DNA from: Reyranella soli
Lineage (GTDB): Bacteria; Pseudomonadota; Alphaproteobacteria; Reyranellales; Reyranellaceae
Assembly (NCBI RefSeq): GCF_007992495.1
Contig: NZ_BKAJ01000003.1
Span: 1 to 64,000 of the forward strand
Reading direction: 5' to 3'
DNA length: 64,000 nucleotides
The notes beneath the pieces were generated by a model. The model was not told the DNA's origin. It ran no database searches and saw nothing but the letters and a program-made list of their open reading frames with translations. Position 1 is the first letter of the stretch. Each line of letters opens with the position of its first letter. A program made the translations under genes and the position numbers. Positions 1-8,361 of this stretch are shown piece after piece.

Positions 1-44
1 GGGCCTCCGGCCCGCTCAGGAGCGGGCCGGAGGCCCGCGCTCCC
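1..44. repeat. Family A dispersed palindrome, cut by the window edge
   Basis: Positions 1-17 (GGGCCTCCGGCCCGCTC) are the exact reverse complement of 20-36, separated by two bases. The following GCGCTCCC matches the outer flank of the same element at 22.5, 26.1 and 30.3 kb, so the missing left end probably lies just outside the window. It lies directly downstream of the convergent-facing lipoprotein gene and could also act as a terminator. Confidence 0.85.
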
Positions 45-45
45 T

Positions 46-408
46 TTAAGGTCGTGCGCAGCGATCGGCGATGTCCTTGGCATCGCCGCCGGCGTCGGTA
101 GTCGGCCCGCCATAGACGCTGCGATAGGCGACCTCGGTGCCGCCGCCGCCCAAGCTGCGGATGTTGAACGTGCCCATCACGCCGCCAGCCGCATTGGTGA
201 CGACAATCTGGGCGCGGCCCGGCGAGAAGGTCGGCGTGACGGTGAGCAATGGCCGCTGCGAACGCGCCACGATGCAGTTCGCCAGCGGCTCCCACGGCGC
301 CTGGTAGGCGGCCGTCCAGGTCGGCGGTCGCTGGTCCATCTGGCTGACGGACTGGCAGGCGGTGAGGGCAGAAAGGGCGGCGACGGCGAGGATCGTTTTG
401 CTGTTCAT
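46..408 (-). CDS. Small lipoprotein of unknown function
   Basis: This encodes a 120-residue product whose start was placed at the ATG at 408 because the next residues form a lipoprotein signal: a hydrophobic run ending in LTAC, with Cys18 as the expected lipidated residue. The mature part has one further Cys pair (near NCIVARS and the C-terminal DRCARP) and a Gly-rich segment, and resembles nothing I can name. It should be anchored to a membrane after export. A longer frame extends upstream into the palindrome at 454-521, but that part has no signal peptide and is probably not translated. Function is unknown. Confidence 0.7.
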   Translation of the reverse strand: MNSKTILAVAALSALTACQSVSQMDQRPPTWTAAYQAPWEPLANCIVARSQRPLLTVTPTFSPGRAQIVVTNAAGGVMGTFNIRSLGGGGTEVAYRSVYGGPTTDAGGDAKDIADRCARP

Positions 409-453
409 GGCCGAAGAATGCCCCGAGGGTATGCTGATTGCGAGAGCTCTTTG

Positions 454-521
454 TCTTCCGGACCGCGCGCTTCCAGCGCGGTCATGATCATGTGCGCGCT
501 GGAAGCGCGAGGTCCGGAAGA
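454..521. repeat. Family A dispersed palindrome (TCTTCCGGACC type)
   Basis: Arms 454-480 and 495-521 pair over 27 bases with one mismatch. The centre contains TCATGATCATG. The TCTTCCGGACC ends and GCTTCCAGCGCG core recur inside the nested elements at 53.0 and 55.5 kb. It separates two genes read in the same direction. Confidence 0.85.
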
Positions 522-529
522 GCATGATT

Positions 530-1564
530 CTAACTGGCCTTCCTCACCGCGCGCGCGACCTCGCCCCAGCGCTCGAGCACCTTGGGATCGACCTCGCGCC
601 AGTGCGAGGCGAGGTAGATCACCAGCCGCGAGGCGATGCCCTTGTAGCGCTCGATCATGCGGTCGGCGACGTCGTCCCAGCGCGCCACGATGGCGAACTG
701 GTCCAGGATCTCGTCGGTGATCAGCGCCTCGCTGCCGGCGCTGTCGCCGGCCTTCAGGCAGGCGCTTAGCTTGTCGCGCAGGCCGACATGGCCCAGGTCG
801 TCGAACTGGAAAGAGTAGTTCGGTGTGGCGCCGTAGAAGCCGATGGTCGTCTTGGCCTCCTTGATCGGAGTCATGCGCTCCTCCGGCGTGTCGCCGGCCG
901 CGACGATCACCGGAACGATCAGGTCGACGTCCTCAAGCTTGCGTCCGGCCCGCTTCGCGCCCTCGGCGACGCCGGGCAGCAGGCGGTTCTTGATGTAGTG
1001 CATGGAATGCATGGGATGCACATGCACGCCGTCGGCGACCTCGCCCGCCACCCTGAGCATGATCGGGCCGACCGCCGAGATGTCGACCTTGACGTCCTCG
1101 AACGCGTGCCGCGGCGGCGTCCACTGCTCGGTCAGGAGGTTCATCTTGTAGTAGGGGCCGTCATGCTGCAGCGGGCCCTCGCGTCGGAACGCCTTCAGGC
1201 AGGCCTTCACCGCCTGCACATAGTCCCTCATCTGCGGCGCGGGCTTGTCGAACGGGCTGCCGTAGCGCCGCGTGATGTGCGCCTTCACCTGGCTGCCCAG
1301 CCCCAGCCGGAACTTGCCGTTGGTGTTCTGCGCCAGCTCCCAGGCGATCTCCGCCGTCACCATCGGGCTCCGGGCGAAGGCGATGGCGATGCCGGTCGAG
1401 AAATGCAGCGAGGGCGCCGCCAGCGCGGCGGCCGCGATGTTCATCCACGGCACCTGGTGGCCCTCGGTGAACAGCATGCCGGAGAAGCCTGCTGCCTCGG
1501 TGCGCCGCGCCAGGCTGGCCACGTTGTCCCATGTGGTGGCGCGCGTCATGACATCGAATTCCAT
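530..1564 (-). CDS. LLM-class (F420-dependent type) oxidoreductase
   Basis: The 344-residue product is a luciferase-like TIM-barrel monooxygenase of the kind annotated as F420-dependent oxidoreductase. The N-terminus (ASLARRTEAAGFSGMLFTEG) and the GKFRLGLGSQVKAH segment near residues 105-118 are typical of this family, which binds reduced FMN or F420. The start ATG at 1564 opens the conserved region; upstream codons are not family-like. The substrate cannot be told from sequence, and whether the cofactor is F420 or FMN is not shown by anything else here. It is divergent from the GMC oxidoreductase gene across a 108-base gap that must hold both promoters. A second LLM gene lies at 12981. Confidence 0.85.
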   Translation of the reverse strand: MEFDVMTRATTWDNVASLARRTEAAGFSGMLFTEGHQVPWMNIAAAALAAPSLHFSTGIAIAFARSPMVTAEIAWELAQNTNGKFRLGLGSQVKAHITRRYGSPFDKPAPQMRDYVQAVKACLKAFRREGPLQHDGPYYKMNLLTEQWTPPRHAFEDVKVDISAVGPIMLRVAGEVADGVHVHPMHSMHYIKNRLLPGVAEGAKRAGRKLEDVDLIVPVIVAAGDTPEERMTPIKEAKTTIGFYGATPNYSFQFDDLGHVGLRDKLSACLKAGDSAGSEALITDEILDQFAIVARWDDVADRMIERYKGIASRLVIYLASHWREVDPKVLERWGEVARAVRKAS

Positions 1565-1672
1565 GGTCTTGTTCCTGTGCCGCGATGCGGGTGAATACGC
1601 GTGACGCCCGTGTCGCGGCCTTGCCATGGCGGAAACGGGCAGGTCAAGCTCGCCCACAGGGGAACGCGAACC

Positions 1673-3316
1673 ATGACGACCAGCACAGCCTCATATGACT
1701 ACATCGTCGTCGGCGCCGGCTCGGCGGGCGCCGTCGTCGCCACCCGGCTGAGCGAAAGCGGCAGCCATCGCGTGCTGCTGCTCGAAGCCGGCACCGAGGG
1801 TTCCAGCTACTTCTGGTCGCGCGTGCCGGTCGGCGTCTCCAAGATGATCGACCTTCCCGCCGTCAACTGGTGCTTCTCCTCGGAGCCCGACGAAGGCTCG
1901 GGCGGTCGGCGCATAGAAGTGCCGCGCGGCAAGATGCTGGGCGGCTCGAGCTCGATCAACGGCATGGTCTATATCCGCGGCCAGGCGCAGGACTACGACC
2001 ACTGGGCGCAGCTCGGCAATCGCGGCTGGAGCTGGCAGGACGTGCTGCCGGTCTACAAGCGCATGGAGAATTACGACAATGGCTCGGACGCGCTGCGCGG
2101 CCGTTCGGGGCCGCTCCGCGTCACCGACACGCCGCGCCACAAGATCCCGCTGCTCGAGACCATGATCGAGGCGGCCAACAAGATCGGCCTGCCCTTCAAC
2201 CCCGACCTCAACGGCGAGACTCAGGAGGGCATCGGCATGTCGCAGGTGACGATCGCCAAGGGTCGTCGCCAGAGCACGGCCTTCTGCTACCTCGATCCGG
2301 CGCGCGGCCGGCGCAACCTCACGATCGAGCAGGGCGCCCTGGCCGAGACGCTGATCCTCGACGGCAAGCGCTGCGTCGGCGTGCGCTATGCCGTGAACGG
2401 CCAGAAGCGCGAGGCGCGGGCCGGGTGCGAGGTCATCGTCTGCAGCGGCTCCATCAACTCGCCCAAGCTCCTGGAACTCTCCGGCATCGGCCAGGGCCAA
2501 CGGCTGCGCTCGCTCGGTATCGTGCCGGTGCACGAGCTGAACGGCGTCGGCGAGAACCTGCGCGACCACTATTCGCCGCGCGTGAAATTCGCCATCACGG
2601 CGCGCAACGCCACCTTCAACGACAATGCGCGCGGCTGGCGCCTGGCGCGCGAGGCGCTGAAGTACGCGCTCTGGGGCGAGGGCTTTTTGGCGACGACGTC
2701 GGTGCCGATCCGCATGTACTTCCGCACGCGGCCCGGGCTCGACTCGCCCGATGCCACCATCTCGATCCTGCCGTTTCTCTACGAAATGGTCGGTCGCGAG
2801 CGCCGCGTCGCCAAGCGCCGCGGCATCACCATGAACGTCAATGTGCTGCGCTCGGAGAGTACCGGCTCGGTGCATGTGAAGTCGGCCGACCCCGCCGAGC
2901 CGCCCGCCATCCGCTTCAACTTCCTATCGGCCCGAGCCGACCGCGAGGGCCTTCTGGCCGCCATCCGCAAGGGCCGCGAGCTGATGGCGACGTCACCGCT
3001 CAAGGAGATGACCGGCGAGGAGATCGCGCCCGGCGCGCACCTCAAGACCGATGACGAGATCATCGAGTGGGTGCGCAACAATGCCGAAACCACCTACCAT
3101 CCTGTCGGCACCTGCAAGATGGGCGGCGATCCGATGGCCGTGGTCGACAACGAGCTCAGGGTGCATGGCATCCAGGGCCTGCGGGTGGCCGATGCCTCGA
3201 TCATGCCGACGCTGACCAGCGGCAACACCAACGCGCCCTGCATCATGATCGGCGAGAAGTGCTCAGAAATGGTGCTGGCCGCTGCGGCCTCGGGAGAGTG
3301 CAAAGCGGCCGCTTGA
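1673..3316 (+). CDS. GMC family FAD-dependent oxidoreductase (choline dehydrogenase-like)
   Basis: The 547-residue product has the N-terminal FAD dinucleotide site (YIVVGAGSAGAVVATRLSE), the GMC signature GKMLGGSSSINGM near residue 82, and the C-terminal TYHPVGTCKMG and VADASIMPT blocks, where the His and a later Asn form the catalytic pair of the family. Such enzymes oxidise primary or secondary alcohols and pass electrons to a quinone or oxygen. The alcohol oxidised here is unknown; generic choline dehydrogenase labels are not justified. The start at 1673 follows AGGGGAACG at suitable spacing. There is no signal peptide, so it should be cytoplasmic. Confidence 0.92.
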   Translation: MTTSTASYDYIVVGAGSAGAVVATRLSESGSHRVLLLEAGTEGSSYFWSRVPVGVSKMIDLPAVNWCFSSEPDEGSGGRRIEVPRGKMLGGSSSINGMVYIRGQAQDYDHWAQLGNRGWSWQDVLPVYKRMENYDNGSDALRGRSGPLRVTDTPRHKIPLLETMIEAANKIGLPFNPDLNGETQEGIGMSQVTIAKGRRQSTAFCYLDPARGRRNLTIEQGALAETLILDGKRCVGVRYAVNGQKREARAGCEVIVCSGSINSPKLLELSGIGQGQRLRSLGIVPVHELNGVGENLRDHYSPRVKFAITARNATFNDNARGWRLAREALKYALWGEGFLATTSVPIRMYFRTRPGLDSPDATISILPFLYEMVGRERRVAKRRGITMNVNVLRSESTGSVHVKSADPAEPPAIRFNFLSARADREGLLAAIRKGRELMATSPLKEMTGEEIAPGAHLKTDDEIIEWVRNNAETTYHPVGTCKMGGDPMAVVDNELRVHGIQGLRVADASIMPTLTSGNTNAPCIMIGEKCSEMVLAAAASGECKAAA

Positions 3317-3326
3317 GGGAAGGGAC

Positions 3327-3638
3327 CTATCGCCGAACGGGTTCCCGAACGAACACTTCGCGGCTCGAGCCGGAGCGCCCGGCGGGAACGGCGACCACGT
3401 TGCCTTGGCGATCGATCGGATTACCCTGCATGTCGTATTGCTCGCCGAACGTCATGCCGTGGTCGGACAGGGTTCCATAGACGACGGTCTCGGGAACCGT
3501 CATCGACGCCACGCATCGGCCGGCGTTCTGGCCCTGCGTCTCCTGCGTCTGCATGCAGGTGCGATCGAAGGCTTGGGCGCCGCTTGCGAACGAGAGCGTA
3601 CCGACGATCAGGAGGGCGGACAGGCCGCGCGATAACAT
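3327..3638 (-). CDS. Small secreted protein of unknown function
   Basis: The product has 103 residues and begins with a clear Sec signal peptide that should be cut after SGAQA at about residue 23. The mature chain carries two Cys residues (near RTCMQTQ and GRCVASM), consistent with one periplasmic disulfide. An AGGA ribosome-binding site lies just before the ATG. The gene is convergent with the GMC gene with only 10 bases between them. No domain was recognised. Confidence 0.75.
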   Translation of the reverse strand: MLSRGLSALLIVGTLSFASGAQAFDRTCMQTQETQGQNAGRCVASMTVPETVVYGTLSDHGMTFGEQYDMQGNPIDRQGNVVAVPAGRSGSSREVFVREPVRR

Positions 3639-3752
3639 GAATTCCTTTGCCGGCGGCCGTTGATGCCACCTGGCTGATCAACTCGGTCGCGGCCGGAAAG
3701 TTGCCGCCCTGTTGTGCCTTAAATGGGCGCTGCAGGGTGGCTGCAAATCCCC

Positions 3753-4529
3753 CTACAAAACCCCAGCAAAGTGCGCCGCGCCGCCGTCGATCGTGACGAC
3801 GGTGCCGGCGATGTGCGAGGCCCGGTCGGACGCCAGGAACGCCACGAGATCGGCGCACTGCTCGGCGGTTCCGACCGGCGGCTGCTTGGGGATCAGCTCG
3901 CGCCAGCGCTCGGCGTCGCCCAGCTTGTCCTTGGCGGTTGCGCGCAGCATGGTCTCCATGCGCTCGGTGCTGATCAGGCCGGGATTGCAGGCGACGATGC
4001 GCACCTTGTCGACCAGGCTGGTACCGCCCATGCCGCGGGTGAAGGCCATCAGCGAGGCATTGCCGGCGCTGCCGGCGATATAGCCCCAGGTCGGCCGCTC
4101 GCCGGCGGCACCCAGCACGTTGACGATGACGCCGCCCCCCTTCGCCTTCAGGACGGGATAGACCGCGCGGCAGAGGTTGATGTAGCCGAACACTTTCAGG
4201 TTCCAGGCGTCGCGCCAGCGCGCTTCGTCGATCGTCTGCAGGTCGCCGGCTGGGATGGCGCCGGCATTGTTCACCAGGATGTCGATGTCGGAGCAGGCCG
4301 CCGCCAGCGAGCGCGCGGCGTCGCCGTTGCTGAGATCGACCGGGTGGACCGTCACCGACACGTTGTGCCGGGACTGGATCTGCTCCTTGGCGCGCTCCAG
4401 GTCGGCCTTGGTGCGCGACGCGAGGTGCAGGTGGCAACCCTCCTCGGCAAGCTGCCTGGCGCAGGCGAGCCCGATGCCCTTGGATGCGCCGGTGACGAGA
4501 GCGGTCTTGCCGCGCAGATGGAGATCCAT
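3753..4529 (-). CDS. Short-chain dehydrogenase/reductase with non-canonical active site
   Basis: The 258-residue product has the Rossmann TGASKGIG site at residues 13-20 and the NNAG motif at 87-90, so NAD(P)H binding is likely. The catalytic YxxxK motif is altered: Tyr150 is present in GYIAGSAGN, but the Lys position (154) is Ser, and the usual catalytic Ser about 13 residues earlier falls in NVLGAAGE, which has none. It may therefore use a different mechanism or have another role. The start follows GGGGAAGG. It stands alone between small exported proteins. Confidence 0.85.
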   Translation of the reverse strand: MDLHLRGKTALVTGASKGIGLACARQLAEEGCHLHLASRTKADLERAKEQIQSRHNVSVTVHPVDLSNGDAARSLAAACSDIDILVNNAGAIPAGDLQTIDEARWRDAWNLKVFGYINLCRAVYPVLKAKGGGVIVNVLGAAGERPTWGYIAGSAGNASLMAFTRGMGGTSLVDKVRIVACNPGLISTERMETMLRATAKDKLGDAERWRELIPKQPPVGTAEQCADLVAFLASDRASHIAGTVVTIDGGAAHFAGVL

Positions 4530-4642
4530 ATCGACCTTCCCCCAGTGATGTCTTGGAACCGGCGGCGAGTATGGGCTAGAACGCCGGCTGCCAGTAGGCC
4601 GCTGAGCCGAGAGGCGGCACGGGAAGGGGAAACATTCTCCAT

Positions 4643-5146
4643 ATGCATGCGCTCAGGAACGTCGTCGCGGTTGTGGCGTGCGCGTCGATACTGGCAGCCT
4701 GCGCCAGCAACGATTCCTATCAGGCTGCCGCCCTGCAAGCGTCCGATGGCGGCGACCAGAAGGCGGCGGTAAGCCTGGCAAAGAAGGAGGTCGAGCGATT
4801 CTCCGATAAATGCTCGTCAACCAACAGGCTCGAGTGCGGGACGCTTGCGCTGGCTTACGGCGCGCTGGCGTCGTACCAGATCCTCGACCGCGATCGGGCT
4901 GGCGGAGAAGGCAGCTTCATCCAGGCCAAAGGGGCGTTGAGCGTGACCGATCCCGCAATCAGGGCAAGCGCCACCGGCATGGTCTATCGGGACGTCTCCG
5001 AAGCGTTCTGGAAAGCCGGCGATCAGGAGCGTGCCATTGCCGTGTTCAAGGAAGGCCGTGCCGCGGGTGGAGACGAGTACCTGTTCATGTCCTCTGCCGC
5101 CCGGGCTGCCGGTCAGCAGCCGACCAGGAAGCCATCGACAGATTGA
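4643..5146 (+). CDS. Lipoprotein of unknown function
   Basis: The product has 167 residues and opens with a lipoprotein signal ending in LAAC, with Cys20 as the lipidation site. The mature part is helical in character and Ala-rich, and reads like a short solenoid (ALAYGALASYQILDRDRAGG, then QERAIAVFKEG), so a degenerate TPR-like fold is possible. It ends 7 bases before the start of the GH25-like lipoprotein gene, so the two are probably cotranscribed and may both sit in the cell envelope. The function is not known. Confidence 0.75.
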   Translation: MHALRNVVAVVACASILAACASNDSYQAAALQASDGGDQKAAVSLAKKEVERFSDKCSSTNRLECGTLALAYGALASYQILDRDRAGGEGSFIQAKGALSVTDPAIRASATGMVYRDVSEAFWKAGDQERAIAVFKEGRAAGGDEYLFMSSAARAAGQQPTRKPSTD

Positions 5147-5153
5147 CGCCCGG

Positions 5154-5969
5154 ATGATCTCGCGCAGGACCCTGCTTTCTTCCAGCCTGGCGGCTTCGGC
5201 CGTGGCCGGCTGCAGCACCAACCGGACGATCGCGCCGCCCTATCAGATGCCGATCGCGCCACCGCCGCCGGACCGCGCGACGCTGGGCCTGGACGCCGTC
5301 ATCGACCTGAGCCGCGGCGTCACCGTCACCAGCTTCGGGCAGGTCCGCCAGAGCGGCATCCTCGGCGTCATCCACAAGGCGAGCGAAGGCGGCGACTATG
5401 CCGACACGGCGTACGCCGGGCGGCGGTCGCAGGCCGAGGCGGCGGGCCTGCTGTGGGGCGCCTATCATTTCGGCACCGGCCAGATGCCGGGCGAGCAGCA
5501 GGCGGCGTTCTTTCTTTCCATGTCGCGGCCGGGGACGCGGACCCTGCTCGCTCTGGACCTCGAGGCGAACGAGAACAATCCGTCGAACTCCATGCGGCTC
5601 GACCAGGCGGAAGCCTTCGTGCAGGTGGTGGCCCAGGCAACGGGCCAGCTGCCGGTTGTCTACGTGCATCCGACCTGGGCCAACGGCGAGCCGCTGCCGA
5701 ACTCCGGCCTCAGCCTCGGCGCCGTGGTCACGCCGGCCTCGATCCTGGCGCGCTGCGGCCTGTGGGTCGCCGACTACCATGATTCGCCCGAGGTGCCGCG
5801 GGCCTGGGAGGCGACGGGCTGGAAGCTCTGGCAGTACGCCGGCGACGAGAGCGCGGGCCGCCCAGCCTACGGCCAGACCACCATCGTGCAGGGTGTCAGC
5901 CACTGCGATCGCAACCTGTTCAACGGCGACGCGGGCGCGCTTCGGGGCTTCTGGGGCTCGAGCACCTGA
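5154..5969 (+). CDS. GH25-like (lysozyme/muramidase family) lipoprotein
   Basis: The 271-residue product starts with twin arginines (MISRRTLL) and a lipobox ending in AVAGC (Cys20), so it is probably exported, perhaps by Tat, and lipidated. The mature domain shows the GH25 pattern: Asp51 in VIDLSRG, the VIHKASEG strand, the WGAYHFG strand, and the DLE pair Asp135/Glu137 that correspond to the family's catalytic acids. GH25 enzymes cleave peptidoglycan glycan strands, so a role in wall remodelling is likely. It follows the lipoprotein gene at 4643 by 7 bases. The start was taken at 5154 because the signal begins there. Confidence 0.82.
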   Translation: MISRRTLLSSSLAASAVAGCSTNRTIAPPYQMPIAPPPPDRATLGLDAVIDLSRGVTVTSFGQVRQSGILGVIHKASEGGDYADTAYAGRRSQAEAAGLLWGAYHFGTGQMPGEQQAAFFLSMSRPGTRTLLALDLEANENNPSNSMRLDQAEAFVQVVAQATGQLPVVYVHPTWANGEPLPNSGLSLGAVVTPASILARCGLWVADYHDSPEVPRAWEATGWKLWQYAGDESAGRPAYGQTTIVQGVSHCDRNLFNGDAGALRGFWGSST

Positions 5970-6192
5970 GCCTCGCGAATGGCGCACCTTGACCGCCCCG
6001 TAGCAGGTACGGGACGGCTCCGCGTCCGAAGGCAAATGGTCTGGCACAATGAGAGCGCCTTGATTGAGTTGCTGTACGATGCAGTGCTTGCGTTGCGCCG
6101 TGAACGAAGGATGCCGTGAACGACGCTTGACGTCTCCCTGATCCTCGACGCGAATTCGTTGTGCGGATCGATGAGCGATGGGGAAGACCGGC

Positions 6193-8343
6193 ATGGCGTT
6201 GCTGACCGGATTCAATGTCCTTCAGATCGGACGCGGTCCGGCGGCCGCGGTTTGCGGTCGATTGCTGGCCGACGTCGGCGCGCAAGTGACCTGCATCGAC
6301 CCTGGCGCCGGGGCGACGCTGCTGGACCATCTCAATCACGGCAAAGCCGTTGCCGTTGACGCAACGGAACAACGCAAGGCCTTGGCAGCGGCGCATCTGA
6401 TCGTGCGGGAAGGGCGAGGTGCCTACGACATGACCGAGCTGCGCCAGGTCAACGCGTCGGCGATCATCGTCACGATCTCTCCCTTTGGCGAGACAGGCCC
6501 TCGGGCGAACGACCCGGCCACCGACCTGACCCTGTTCTTTGCCAGCGGAATTTCGCGTCTGCTGACCGGCCAGGTCGACGATCTGACGGAGCCGCCGATA
6601 CGTCCCGTCGGTGAGCAATCCGCCTTCATTGGCGGATTGGCCGCTGCGTGCGCCGGCATGCATGCGTCGCTAGGCAACCAGTCCGGTGCGTCGATCGATG
6701 TGTCGATCCACGAAGCCCTGGCGACGCTCGCCATGACCGAGCTCGCGCGCGCGGGCCTCGGCAAGAAGAGCTGGGAGCGCAAGCGCCTGACCGACGGCAA
6801 TGGCGCAACGGTGACGATCCTGCCGGCGAGCGACGGCTACGCCGCGATCTCCCCCCGCGAGGAGAAGCAGTGGGCATCGTGGCTCGAAGCGATGGGATCA
6901 CCCGCCTGGGGCGACGACCCGCGCTTTGCCACCAAGGCCGATCGAGTGAACAACTGGGACGCCCTGCACGCGCTGATGTCGGAATGGAGCCGGCGGCACG
7001 ACAAGCAATCGATCGCCGACACGGCGCAGCGCGCGCATGTGCCGAGCTTTCCCCTGCGCGAGGTCGCCGAGCATCTCGACACGCCGCAGATGAGGCATCG
7101 CCGGTACTACGCGCCGCATAATCTCGCGGGAAAGACGATTCAACGACCGGGCACGCCGTTCGGGCTGAGTGTTGTCGCGTCGAACCGCAAGCAGGAGACC
7201 CCGAGGGGGCCGATGCCGCTGTCCGGCATCCGCGTGCTCGACTTCAGCTGGGTGATCGCGGGCCCGACGACGACGCGCTACCTGGCCGCGATGGGCGCGG
7301 AGGTCATCAAGATCGAAGCGCCCGGCAAGGGAGACCCGGGGCGCGCAACGGAACTGCATACCGCGCTCGGCCAGGCGAAGAAGAGCATCGCCATCGATCT
7401 CAAGAAGCCGCAGGCGGTCGAGATCGTGCGGGCGCTTGCCGCGAAATCCGACATCCTGATCGAGAATTTCGCCACCGGCGTCATGGACAGGCTCGGTCTC
7501 GGCGCCGAGGCGCTGAGGGCCGTGAACCCCGATCTCATCTACATCTCCGCATCGGGCATGGGGCGAACGGGGCCGGACGCTCAGGCCGTCGCCTACGGGA
7601 CGCTGTTGCAATGCTACAGCGGCTTTGCCGGTCTCAATCGTCATCCCGAGGTCGCGCCGCGAGTCGGCTTCGCGTGGCTCGATCCGATGTGCGGCCTGAT
7701 GCTCGCCTTCGTGGCGGCCGCCGCGCTGTGGCATCGCCAGCAGGAAGGAGGGGTGGCGCGCGTCGATTTCTCGATGATCGAGGCGATGCTGTGGACGATG
7801 GCGGAGCCGCTGGTCACGACCCAGCTCGGCGCACCGCCAAAACCGGTGGGCAATGGATCGATGCATCATGCGCCGCACGGCGCCTGGCGCTGTGCGGGTG
7901 ACGAAGACTGGGTCAGCATCGTCGTGCGCACGAATGAGGAATGGCGCGCCCTGTGCCATCTCGTGCCGGGCCTGGCGGACATGGCGTCGCTCGATCTCCG
8001 GCAGCGCCGCGACGCGCAGCACGCGATCGACGCTGCCCTGGCTGCCTGGGCCGCCGCCCGGTCGGCTGCCGCGGTCGCCGAATCGCTCTTGAATGCCGGC
8101 ATTCCCGCCGCCGCTCTCGCGCGTCACGGCGACCTGGTGCAAAGCCCGCATCTCGCCGCCCGCGGCTTCTGGGACAAGCAAGGTAGCGGCCTGTTGCCAG
8201 GATTGCCGTGGCGCGCAAGCTTCGGCCGCACGCTCGGGCCTGCGCCCGAACTGGGCGCCGATGCCGATCATGTGCTCGCGACCGTCCTCGGCCTGTCGCC
8301 GGAACGCATCGCCGAGCTGCGGACGAGCGGCGTGCTCGGCTGA
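6193..8343 (+). CDS. Two-domain CaiB/BaiF (class III) CoA transferase
   Basis: The 716-residue product contains two consecutive class III CoA-transferase domains, roughly residues 1-330 and 345-716; most members of the family are single-domain proteins of about 400 residues that work as interlocked dimers. The second domain begins with the characteristic VLDFSWVIAGP block. Both halves keep the Asp that forms the aspartyl-CoA anhydride in the family: Asp169 in IDVSI and Asp525 in VDFSM. The enzyme should move CoA between carboxylic acids, with substrates unknown. The start was set at 6193 because GGGGAAG lies six bases before it; an in-frame ATG at 6178 is the alternative. It is convergent with the gene at 8362. 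Confidence 0.88.
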   Translation: MALLTGFNVLQIGRGPAAAVCGRLLADVGAQVTCIDPGAGATLLDHLNHGKAVAVDATEQRKALAAAHLIVREGRGAYDMTELRQVNASAIIVTISPFGETGPRANDPATDLTLFFASGISRLLTGQVDDLTEPPIRPVGEQSAFIGGLAAACAGMHASLGNQSGASIDVSIHEALATLAMTELARAGLGKKSWERKRLTDGNGATVTILPASDGYAAISPREEKQWASWLEAMGSPAWGDDPRFATKADRVNNWDALHALMSEWSRRHDKQSIADTAQRAHVPSFPLREVAEHLDTPQMRHRRYYAPHNLAGKTIQRPGTPFGLSVVASNRKQETPRGPMPLSGIRVLDFSWVIAGPTTTRYLAAMGAEVIKIEAPGKGDPGRATELHTALGQAKKSIAIDLKKPQAVEIVRALAAKSDILIENFATGVMDRLGLGAEALRAVNPDLIYISASGMGRTGPDAQAVAYGTLLQCYSGFAGLNRHPEVAPRVGFAWLDPMCGLMLAFVAAAALWHRQQEGGVARVDFSMIEAMLWTMAEPLVTTQLGAPPKPVGNGSMHHAPHGAWRCAGDEDWVSIVVRTNEEWRALCHLVPGLADMASLDLRQRRDAQHAIDAALAAWAAARSAAAVAESLLNAGIPAAALARHGDLVQSPHLAARGFWDKQGSGLLPGLPWRASFGRTLGPAPELGADADHVLATVLGLSPERIAELRTSGVLG

Positions 8344-8361
8344 AGCGGGCTCGCAGCCCTT

